A DNA stretch of 64,000 nt from Procambarus clarkii (taxonomy: Eukaryota; Arthropoda; Malacostraca; Decapoda; Cambaridae). A model generated the notes under the pieces. That model saw nothing but the letters and a program-made list of their open reading frames with translations, did not search any database and was not told the DNA's origin. The DNA is taken from NCBI RefSeq assembly GCF_040958095.1, contig NC_091193.1, positions 20,390,163 to 20,454,162 of the forward strand. Reading direction: 5' to 3'. The position numbers and the translations under genes were made by a program. Positions 1 to 10,714 of the stretch are shown here, piece after piece (the first letter of the stretch is position 1; every line of letters starts with the position of its first letter).

Positions 1-177
1 GACCCCCTTGCCTTCTCTTGGCTCCCAGCCTGGACGTATCTACCAGCACTCACCCGCATGTTGATACTGGGACGGAGAGCTGTCTCTAAGGTGCTTGTAC
101 CTGCTGTGTGGTTCAATATCTTGCCATTTTGGATTGGTCATATGCAGGCGACGAGTCACAATAACGTTGTTAAAGTA

Positions 178-321
178 AGTTGACCAGACCACACACTAGA
201 AGGTGAAGGGACGACGACGTTTCGGTTCGTCCTGGACCATTCTCAAGTCGACTTGAGAATGGTTCAGGATGGACCGAAACGTCGTCGTCCCTTCATCTTC
301 TAGTGTGTGGTCTGGTCAACT
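178..321. repeat. 144-bp near-perfect palindrome of an interspersed repeat
   Basis: The two halves are inverted copies around a central GTCGAC at 247-252, with only a few mismatches. Each half carries the word GAAACGTCGTCGTCC and ends in a block reading GTGTGTGGTCTGGTCAACT. A single half-unit recurs at about 6168-6244, so the palindrome is a head-to-head dimer of a dispersed element. The half-unit resembles the terminal part of the Penelope-like copies near 26.95 kb and 46.3 kb (TTGAGAAT, small stem, GAAACGTCG). Bases 1-177 hold nothing I recognise. Confidence 0.8.
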
Positions 322-329
322 GTCTTAGT

Positions 330-1140
330 CATATTTGTTCTTGAAGCTGTGGTGGTTTCCATTACTTCTTTCAGGACATTCCATCACTCCGTATCAGTTT
401 TTTAATGCTCTCCGGCTCATTTGCGCCTCTAGCTTGTATCCTTGTCCTCTTCTTAGACTTACCCTCATTTTGAAAAAAGGGTACACATTCATTTTAATAG
501 TTTGTAAACAAAGATTATATCCCCTCAAGTTATAATGTTATGTTCCATTAACCTGTGAGTGAACTTGGCTCTCTTAATTCAGGTAGAAAACTTGCTGCAA
601 ACCTTTGGACTTTTTCAACCCTTGACAGTTTCCAATATGTCAGTGCTGGCATTATGTCTACTCGCCATTTGTTTTCTTATTCTGATACATTAAAGATAGG
701 CATCTACACGTATTAACTATCTGCTAGTCTCCTTTCAACCGTTAACATCTTCATTATCTTACACGTGCTGTGGTTGAAGTCTATCAGCCATTTGCTTGCC
801 CAGTCTTGAAGTTTGTAAAGGTTTTCCTACAGCACTCTGTACTCATCTTGTGTGTACTCTCCTTGCAAGTTCTACATCATTCACAAACATTGCCATGCAC
901 GAACCCACCTGTTCCAAAAGGTCGTTAACATGGATTTAAAATAGTAACGAGCCCAGAACAGAGCCTTCAGGAATGCTGCTTGCTACATATATCCAGCCCA
1001 ACATCTCTTCACTGACTGTGACCCTCTGTTTCTTGCTCATTAGGTACTCTCATAGCTAGTTATGTGTCTTTCCTGTTGCTCAGTTTATCTCTGTCTTACG
1101 CACTAGCGTTTTGTGAAGAACATTATCAAATATTTTTAGC
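330..1140 (-). mobile_element. Degenerate CR1/Jockey-like LINE reverse transcriptase remnant
   Basis: Read on the minus strand, broken frames give a reverse-transcriptase fragment. A decayed PEGSVLGSLLF block lies near 960-990, then HVNDL and AMFVNDV (a mutated FADD catalytic box) near 880-940, then LQDWASKWLIDFNHSTCKI near 760-820. This order is typical of CR1-like non-LTR retrotransposons. Stops and frameshifts interrupt it, so it is an old dead copy, more diverged than the LINE at 3975-5632. Confidence 0.7.
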
Positions 1141-1404
1141 AGTCTAGTAGAAAATTTACCCAACTCTCTCTCTCTCTCTCTCTCTCTTGCATGCCTGTTA
1201 TATTATGGTGACATTATATAACTTCATAAAATTAATTTTACATTGTATTCCCCTTGTAAATCCATGGTGTCTCTCAGCTACAAACTGTAGCTAAAGATCG
1301 CTAAAAAAGACTCAGGAACTGTATTAAAATATAATTATTTTAATTGATCAAATTTTCTACCATTAAATTTGTCGTGGTTGGGCGGTAATAATCCATAATA
1401 AGAA

Positions 1405-1425
1405 TTAATAATAATAATAATAAGA

Positions 1426-1496
<71 letters not shown>
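1405..1496. repeat. (AAT)n microsatellite
   Basis: An almost uninterrupted run of AAT triplets with two GAATT interruptions near its start. Just upstream (1160-1187) is a short (CT)n run. Confidence 0.95.
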
Positions 1497-1497
<1 letters not shown>

Positions 1498-1689
1498 TCC
1501 CATTGTCAGTGACAGGAAGCCTGAGTAAATATATATATTTAGGCTTAAATCGAGGTCCGCTAAGATCTAACTATTGACCATCCCCAGGATGTAGGTCCCC
1601 AGGACCTTCCCACTGCAGTTGCCTATCTCGCGGGTACCTTTCTACTTATAGGTGAACAGAGGCATCAGATGAAAGAGAGAGAGTGTAAG

Positions 1690-1775
1690 GCCATTCCTGT
1701 CCTGCCCAAGGATCGAACCTGAGATCCCCCGAATGGGAGTTGAAAAGGTAGCCACTATACTACAGTACCCATAAA
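1690..1775 (-). repeat. tRNA-Gly-like SINE head fragment
   Basis: On the minus strand an A-box-like GTAGTATAGTGG is followed by an anticodon-loop-like CTCCCAT (CCC, Gly) and a B box GGTTCGATCC. The acceptor stem is not clean, so this looks like a tRNA-derived SINE remnant rather than a working tRNA. The flanks 1497-1690 and 1776-2028 contain nothing I recognise. Confidence 0.45.
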
Positions 1776-2028
1776 TATATATATAATACCCGATAAGTTG
1801 GGTACAAACGCTGGCACAGGGAAGTGACTGACCCGTAACTGGACTTTGGCGGAGTAGGAGACGTAAGTGTGTCACAGCCTGAGTCTTCCCGGGGGTAAAG
1901 ATCCTCACTTTCTATGGTAATTATATACAATAACATCATAACGTCTATTGAAGATGCATGGGGGTCGTTTTTCTTCTCCAATTAACTAAAATATTACCCC
2001 CCACCGTTGGCGTTAGTAACAGGTCAAA

Positions 2029-2142
2029 TGAGGATGACATACATTCTGGGCTCGCCCATATATATATATTCAGTCAGAGAGGAGATGCCTCAGTGTGGTG
2101 GCAGCGTCTAGGGTGTTCACACCTGCACACTATCCTGGGAAG
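2029..2142 (+). promoter_or_regulatory. Gene 1 core promoter and non-coding first exon
   Basis: TGAGGATG (2029-2036) lies about 28 bp upstream of a TATA stretch (2057-2069). An arthropod-type initiator TCAGT (2090-2094) follows at the usual spacing. The sequence after it aligns with the 5' exons of genes 2 and 3 and ends at a good donor, AAG|GTCAGT (exon end 2142). The matching acceptor sits immediately before the gene 1 ATG. The start site is inferred from motif spacing and conservation between paralogues; no transcript was seen. Confidence 0.7.
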
Positions 2143-2307
2143 GTCAGTGGAGAGGCAGTGTTGTTGTGGCAGTACTATCGCCTATCTGGGCGGGTAACCC
2201 AACACTGTGCAAAGTAAATATTGTCACAGTTTGGCGAGTTGCTTGGTCTGGGCCCCCCCCCCCCCCCCCGCAGGTGTTCGATGTGAGTGGGTTATACTTG
2301 CGGCTCT

Positions 2308-2338
2308 GGTGTCAAGGATCATATTGATCCTTGACACC
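2308..2338. repeat. Perfect 14-bp hairpin followed by a T tract
   Basis: GGTGTCAAGGATCA and its exact complement flank TAT, followed by a run of six Ts. It lies in gene 1's first intron. A (C)18 tract sits upstream at 2252-2269. The function is unknown. Confidence 0.8.
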
Positions 2339-2872
2339 TGTTTTTTATTATAAAACTGGAACAGGCTCTTATTCAAGTCCAATGATGTTTGGTGTTTGTA
2401 TAGGTGACGTGTGTCAACACATTCCAGGGGCCTATAGTAAACTTAGTATATATATATATAGTGATAACTGGAGTATACGTCTCGATGTATATATCTTTTG
2501 ATTGGGTTGTCTGGCATAGGGGGGGTTACATAACATGGGGATTAGATGCTAGGGAGTTACATAACATATGGGGTAACATGGCATGATTGCTACATACTAT
2601 ATAATAGGGGTTACTGTTATGGTGTGGCTATTTATGGAGTCTTTAAATTCGATATATTAGTTGAAAACATATAGTAATTTTCAGTTACAACAAAAACTAT
2701 AGTATGACGATGATAGACACAGATTTAACTGGGGACTATATTTAACTATATTTAATTTAATTTTTAACTTAAATATAGTCTATATTTATTTAAATATAGA
2801 CTATATTTAACTGGGGTAAAGAGGAGAAAAGATAATTTGTTGTACAATTTAAGGACATTCTGGTGTACACAG

Positions 2873-3057
2873 ATGCGAGCACTGAGCGTGTTGATGGCCG
2901 GGGCGGTTCTCCTGACCCGGGCCGGGGCAGAGGACATCCTAATGGACATAGGTCCTGAAGAAGTCCTGCAGGACACGGCGTTCTACAGCCTAGACCCCTC
3001 GCTTGCTGACGACGGGGAGCTCGTCGGCATCTCCAGCGCCGACGGATTACTCTACCA
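2873..3057 (+). CDS. Gene 1 coding exon 1 (signal peptide and acidic spacer)
   Basis: The acceptor ..TACACAG ends directly before the ATG and the donor is CA|GTAAGT (phase 2). The spacer is rich in D and E and shares the pattern FY..DP..D.E.VGI....LY with gene 2. Confidence 0.85.
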
Positions 3058-3913
3058 GTAAGTCATCAGGAGGTGTTCTAGTGAATGAGTCAGGTTACCT
3101 ACCTTGAGGTGCTTCCGGGGCTTAGCGTCCCCGCGGCCCGGTCGTCGACCAGGCCTCCTGATTATAAAACTGAGTTGATTGAGGTGCGAGTCGACGAGTC
3201 GTCGACGATACTTATGACGCACTCTCATTAATAAGCACACGCGGCTGTAGCAAAACCGGTGTTTACTTATATAATAGTGTTGCTACTTGAAATTGAAATT
3301 GAAATAAGTTTATTGAGGTATAATACACACGAAGGGATGAGATAGCTCAAGCTATTCTCACCCCGTTCAGTACATCGTGTTAATATATACATAGACACAC
3401 ATCACAAACAATAAACATATTACCGAACATTCTGAGAGATAAACATATACATTTCCTCCTTTACACTACTTGAAGTTTATATTGCGTGTCATTTTCTGTT
3501 ATAAGGGACTTACTTACAAGATGTTTGAGTTGTTAAAGTGGTTTATGCTTTAGTCGTCAAACTTTCATGGGCTTAAAACATGAAATTTTTTAATAACATC
3601 TCAAAACCAATTTTCTCGCAATACCGTTTTTTTTCTGTAAAAATACATGATTCGTACATTTTTAAATATAAAAACGTGTTTGAAACTAACATTTCAAAAC
3701 CATTTTCGTTCTCAAATCGGTATCTTTTCTGTTTAAAATGCTCAGTGTGTGTCCATTTCAGCGTACAGTCACGTATGTACACTAGTGGCTTGTGGAGAAC
3801 TTGGGCGTGATGCCGAGACTTCTCTCACTGTGGAAGTCTTAGATGAGGCACCCGCGGTGCACTGATATTCTCCGGCACACAGGGACCACAATCGGTAACC
3901 ATGCTTCAGGTTA

Positions 3914-3976
<63 letters not shown>

Positions 3977-5624
3977 TGGAATAGTGAGGGAATAGCTAAC
4001 CAGGAACCACTGGAAGAGTTTGAGATTACCAGTGGGGAAGTAAGGAAGTGTTTACTAGAGTTGGACGTGACGAAGGCTATAGGCCCAGATGGAATCTCCC
4101 CTTGGGTTCTAAAGGAAGGAGCAAGAGAACTGAGCCTACCACTCTCCATAGTGTATAACAAATCACTGGCAACAGGGGAACTGCCAGATATTTGGAAAGC
4201 AGCTAACGTAGTCCCGATATACAAGAAAGGGGATAGACAGGAGGCACTGAACTACAGGCCAGTGTCCCTAACCTGCATACCATGCAAGCTGATGGAGAAG
4301 ATTGTGCGAAAAAAACTAGTGGAGCATCTGGAGCGAAGGAACTTTGTAACACAGCATCAACATGGGTTCAGGGATGGCAGGTCCTGCCTCACAGGGTTAC
4401 TTGAATTCTACGACCAGGCAACAAAAATAAGGCAAGAAAGAGAAGGGTGGGCAGACTGCATATTTTTGGATTGTCAGAAAGCCTTTGATACAGTGCCACA
4501 CAAGAGGCTAGTGCGAAAGTTGGAGATGCAGGCTGGAGTGAGAGGGAAGGTACTCCGGTGGATAGAGGAATACCTAAGCAACAGGAGACAACGAGTCTGT
4601 GTGAGGGGTGAGGTCTCAGATTGGCGAGACGTCACAAGTGGAGTCCCGCAGGGGTCAGTCCTTGGACCTATACTGTTTCTGGTATATGTAAATGATCTCC
4701 CAGAGGGTATAGATTCGTTCCTCTCAATGTTTGCCGACGATGCAAAAATTATGAGGAGGATTGAAACAGAGGATGATAGTAGGAGGCTACAAGATGACCT
4801 GGATAGACTGAGTGAATGGTCCAACAAATGGCTGTTGAAGTTCAACCCGAGTAAATGCAAAGTAATGAAACTAGGCAGTGGAAACAGGAGGCCAGGCACA
4901 GGATACAGAATAGGAGATGAAGTACTTAATGAAACAGACAGAGAGAAAGATCTAGGAGTTGATATCACACCAAACCTGTCTCCTGAAGCCCACATAAAGA
5001 GAATAACGTCTGCGGCATATGCGAGGCTGGCTAACATCAGAACGGCGTTCAGGAACCTGTGTAAGGAATCATTCAGAATCTTGTACACCACATATGTAAG
5101 ACCAATCCTGGAGTATGCGGCCCCAGCATGGAGCCCGTACCTTGTCAAGCACAAGACGAAGCTGGAAAAAGTCCAAAGGTATGCTACTAGACTAGTCCCA
5201 GAACTAAGAGGCATGAGTTATGAGGAAAGGCTGCGGGAAATGCACCTCACGACACTGGAAGACAGAAGAGTAAGGGGGGACATGATCACAACCTACAAAA
5301 TCCTCAGGGGAATCGACCGGGTAAACAAGGATGACCTTTTCAACACTGGTGGGACGCGAACAAGGGGACACAGGTGGAAGCTGAGTACCCAAATGAGCCA
5401 CAGAGACGTTAGAAAGAACTTTTTCAGTGTCAGAGTAGTTAGCAAATGGAATGCATTAGGAAGTGATGTGGTGGAGGCTGACTCCATTCACAGTTTCAAA
5501 TGTAGATATGATAGAGCCCAATAGGCTCAGGAATCTGTACACCAGTTGATTGACGGTTGAGAGGCGGGACCAAAGAGCCAGAGCTCAACCCCCGCAAGCA
5601 CAATTAGGTGAGCAATTAGGTGAG

Positions 5625-5655
<31 letters not shown>

Positions 5656-6868
5656 ACAAACATGTCGTGTCAAGATTTCCCACAGTATCGCTGGTGTCAT
5701 AGAACTTTCCATCACACACACACAGATCACACTAACGTGATGCATCACATGAACAAATCCACAAGGGGGGGGATGTGTCTGGGATGCTCCCGGACGCAGG
5801 TTCGAATCCTCGTCACGGCCCTTGTGGATTTGTTCATTTAACTTTCCATCAATAATCAAAAAGTCACCTGCATGGCCTCAAAGGTTATGCCTAGGGTAAA
5901 GTGAAAGCCTAGGTAAAATCCTCCAGTTTACTGGGGCAAACATGACACATCTCTGTATACAACATGATCTATACACATATCCACAACTAGTAAATTCATT
6001 TATCAGTGCACAAGTCCAACAACTAGCTCTTACTAGGCCACAATCACCTAACAACAGTGGTACACTAGTCAACTTAAGACTGGTTATTACGTTAAACAGG
6101 CACAAGTCAAGCATCTAGAAGCCACTAAGTACAGTTTACCTACTGACAATGATACACTAGGAATCACAATCGACTTGAGAATGGTCCAGGACGGACTGAA
6201 ACGTCGTCGTCCCTTCACCTTCTAGTGTGTGGTCTGGTCAACTACACTAGGAAGCTTAAGACTGGCTGTAACGTTATGAACATGTTGGGTAGTGACATTA
6301 CAACACCAGAATGGGGTAAAGTCTCAGTATGGACATCAATAACCAGTCAAAGTCCTCTCTTCTGCCTTCAGAAAACCTAAGTCCCAACTGGACTGACAAA
6401 TGGCAGTCTAGACTCTTCGTAATTTCGGCAGAGTCCACAATGACTGGAAAAGTGACAAAGTCATTTACTCTACGGAAGATTAGATCCATAATGACTTGAC
6501 AATTGAGAGTCAATTACAGGTCTTTCAAACGTTCGAGTTACTATGTCTGGAAATGCGGCAGTCAGAATTTCCTCTCAAAAGTACAAGTCCCCAAACCAGG
6601 AATTTGACGAAGTCCATAAACGAGGAAATTAGGCTATGTCCACAAACCATGAAATTTATCTAAGTCCACAAATTCATCATCGGAGGCCATGTCCAACAAC
6701 AGCACAATTATGACAATCTTCCCAAACGACTTCAATAACAACATCAGTCACCAACCACAAAATTATAAACATATACACGTGAATACACTAAGATAAACTG
6801 ATCCAAAACAATAATCTCCTTCATACATATACTAAGAAGTCAATAAAAACAATATATACAAAACCCAG

Positions 6869-6925
<57 letters not shown>

Positions 6926-7209
6926 GGGGCCTCGTAGCCTGGTGGATAGCGCGCAGGACTCGTAATTCTGTGGCGCGGGTTCGATTCCCGCACGAGGCAG
7001 AAACAAATGGGCAAAGTTTCTTTCACCCTAAGTGCCCCTGTTACCTAGCAGTAAATAGGTACCTGGGAGTTAGTCAGCTGTCACGGGCTGCTTCCTGGGG
7101 TGTGTGTGTGTGGTGTGGGGAAAAAAAAAGTAGTTAGTAAAACAGTTGATTGACAGTTGAGAGGCGGGCCGAAAGAGCAAAGCTCAACCCCCGCAAAAAC
7201 ACAACTAGT

Positions 7210-7300
<91 letters not shown>

Positions 7301-10300
7301 TCCTGCTCCACTATCCATGGGCCAGATTCACGAAAGCACTTACACAAGCACTTACGAACCTGGACATCTTTTCTCAATCTTTTGGCGGATTTATTTCCAA
7401 TTATTAAACAGTTAATGAGCTCCGAAGAACCAGGAGGCTGTTTATAACAATAACAACAGTTGATTGGTAAGTTCTCATGCTTGTAAACTGTTTAATAAAT
7501 GTAACCAAAGCCGTCAAAGATCGAGGAAAGATGTACACGTTCGTACAGAGAAGTCTCCCTAGCCTGCTGACCCCTGGTACAGTCCACAAGTACCAACACT
7601 AGCAAATGTCACACACTCCAATATAGAGTACAGAAATAAACATGACTAACTCAAAGTTAATCACAAGACTCTGGAACATACACAGATGTTCACTACACCC
7701 AAAAATATAGAACATGAATAATATTATCATACATATAAAACACATATGAAACAAGGGGGGAAGAGGGTGGGGGTTATGACGGCAGCACGTCAGCCGGTCT
7801 AAACAAACAGTTAACCCTTACTAACAATACATCATAATATATCATATTCACAAATAATATTAGACAGTAACATTCAGGAACATACACGTGTAAATAAGGA
7901 CATTTTAATATGAATGGCCAAAAGTCAATTGGCACACAATGGAAATAAAAGTACATTGAGAGTAGAGAATGGCCACAGCGTATCCAGTCGTAACTGGTAT
8001 AACCTGGGTCATGACAACACATGCTCGTCAGGGGCCTGGCGGCTGAGTGGACAACGCTCGGGGTTCGTAAGCCTAAGGGTCTGGGTTCGATCAAAGGCAG
8101 AGGCGGAAACAAACGGGCATAGTTTCTTTCACCCTGATGCCCCTGTTGATCTAGCAGCAAATAGGTACCTGAGAATTAGACAGCTGCTACGGGCTGTTTC
8201 CTGTGTGTGTGTGTGAAACAAATAATGTTTCAAATATAAATGATAACTTTACTTAGCTGGACTAACAGTGCATTACGATGTTCATAACATAGTGATCTTA
8301 GGGACGTAATATAAGGATTAATCTCTTGAGTCACACTTGACTTACGAAAGGCTGCAACACTTGCCTTTGAAATTAAGAATCTAAACTATAAGAATGTCTG
8401 TTTAAAGTTGGAGGCCATATGCTTGAGGCTAGCCTCGCCCAATTTTGCAGGGGTATGGTCTGGGGTCCGGGACGAACATAGGCTGGTTACGGTAGGACTA
8501 CATTAAATGCTTTAAAAAGTATTATCATTTGTAAATAGACACCCCCTCCCCTCTCCACCCAAAATGCAATTTTCATTACGTCGAGTATAAAATATTTAGC
8601 CCGATTCCTATAGAGTTTCTGTGATGACAATATTTTTTTCACGTAGTTAGCTTTTTTTGACACACTGTACTCCACTTCACATAGTGTAGGGTAGCTGCAC
8701 AAATGCAGATGTACCTCATGTATTAATAAAAAAAAATCTGAGACCATACGATTATTTCAGTGCTTTTTAATAATTCATTTTCTGAGGAGTTGGAAGAGGG
8801 GGGTGGGGGGGGGGAAGAGAGGAAGGGGAACCAAGGGGAACCAAGGGGATGTAGACGTGTGTCAAGGGGGAGATGGGGCGAAGACTGGGGTAGTGGGGTA
8901 AACGGTAGAAAGAGGAAGAGACCCGGATGTAGCCGGGTGCACCTTCTATAGCTATAAATGGAAATGGATGTTCAAGGTTGGAGATGGTAAAGAGGTGCAG
9001 GAGATATAGCGAGGGGGGGGAGGGGAGGGAGACGGGCGGGTGGGGGAGATGGAAGGGGAGAGGAGATGGTGGGAAAGGGGGGATGAGAGGGAAGAGCAGG
9101 GAAGGTGTGGGGAGATGGGAAAGAAGAAAGTTGGAATGGGGAGAGAGAGAGACTGTCCTGGGCACCGCGAAGTAACCCCCACCCCCCACCCCCCACCCTC
9201 CACCCCCCTCCGCGAGGTTAATAATCAGAAAAAATATATTTATATTTAATCATTATTAAATAAGTATGAAAATTAATATGAACACTGGAATAATTTTCCA
9301 CGCGCGGTGTTGATTTTTAAGAAGGGCGATAGATCACTTGCCACGAACTTAGCGTGTCCAATTAGCTTAGTGTTTATTGTTTTAAAATCGCTGCAGTCGT
9401 TATGCGTTAAAGATATTTACTTACACCTTGAAAAACATAGATTAATGAAGGATTCAATGCACGATTTTACTAAAGGCCGCTTGGCATAAACAAATTTACT
9501 CTCATCCATGTCCAGCATACTCCAAGCAATTGACAACGGAAAGTATTGCGACAATCTCTATCTTGACTTTTAGCAAGGTCTTTGACACCTCTTGAGAGAT
9601 ACAATAACAAGAGCCCCGTGGCATTAATGAGGAGTTCCTAAGGCTGCTCTGTTTCCTAGCTTCTGCTCGTAGACAAACACGTGGCTTTATCAGTCTTAGA
9701 GTTCCTCAGACGGCGTCCACCTCTGGCCTCCAAGCATCACACAGTTCTACTATGTCTCTCATAACACATCATAGGTAACTTAGAGAGCACATGTGACACC
9801 ACCTTCACGGCCTCATGTTAGTCTTTATTCTTGACCTTCCAGCCGGCACAGTCACGAGAATATCGGAGGATATCCAAAACAAGGCGGCTACCCAGGACAT
9901 GGTGGTTATCCAGGACATGGTGGCTATCCAGGACAAGGAGGCTACCCAGTAGGGGGAGGCTACCCAGGACAAGGTGGCTACCCAGTTGGGGGAGGCTACC
10001 CAGTTGGGGGAGGCTACCCAGTTGGAGGAGGCTACCCAGGTGGGGGAATCTACCCAGGACACAGCGGCTGTAAGTATCATTCTGATGTATGACTTTTATA
10101 CATGATACAATATTTTGTATAACAAATATCATTTAAAAAGTCATTACTTACATTGAACTGAACATTGAGCTTTTAATTTGTCAAATTTAAACAAAATTTG
10201 TGTATTGCAGTTAATTAACAAAATAAATAAAAACAAATTATTCATAAATGACCGTACATTTATAATTTAGTTATCTGACACAAACTTATATAGCACGTGG

Positions 10301-10640
10301 CCAGGGCGCCTGACAGCTGGGTGGACAGCGCTTCGGATTCATAGTCCTGAGGTTCCGGGTTCGATCCCTGGTGGAGGCGGAGACAAATGGGCAATATGTT
10401 TCTTTCACCCTGATGCCCCTGTTACCTAGCAGTAAATAAGTACCTGGGAGTTAGACAGCTGCTACGGGCTGCTTCCTGGGGGTGTGTGTAACAAAAAGGA
10501 GGCCTGGTCGAGGACCGGGCCACGGGGACGCTAAGCCCCGAAATCATCACAAGATAACTTCAAGATAACATTATTTATCTAAGACAAAGACATACTGCTA
10601 AAGTAGTGTTTCTTAATAATTACAATTGTACTCCTTCCGT

Positions 10641-10714
<74 letters not shown>

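Noticed and set aside
2308-2345. Bacterial-type intrinsic terminator (hairpin plus T tract)
   Set aside because: It lies in an intron of an animal gene, so the resemblance is probably accidental. Kept only as a hairpin repeat.
4474-5214. 246-codon minus-strand ORF
   Set aside because: Shadow of the LINE RT frame, which carries all RT motifs on the plus strand.
6929-6999. Genuine tRNA-Thr gene
   Set aside because: It continues directly into a SINE body present in at least three other copies.
7081-7447. ORFs rich in His-Thr or Cys-Val
   Set aside because: Translations of (AC)n/(TG)n arrays; the same holds at 14444-14668, 14981-15689 and for Ile-Tyr ORFs over (AT)n.
8767-9249. Several overlapping ORFs on both strands
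   Set aside because: Purine/pyrimidine-skewed repeat with few stop codons; no domain or splice context.
9805-10132. Minus-strand and other-frame ORFs with WVASPNW or LGSLPQ repeats
   Set aside because: These are alternate frames of the Gly-Tyr-Pro exon of gene 1, whose frame is fixed by splice phase.
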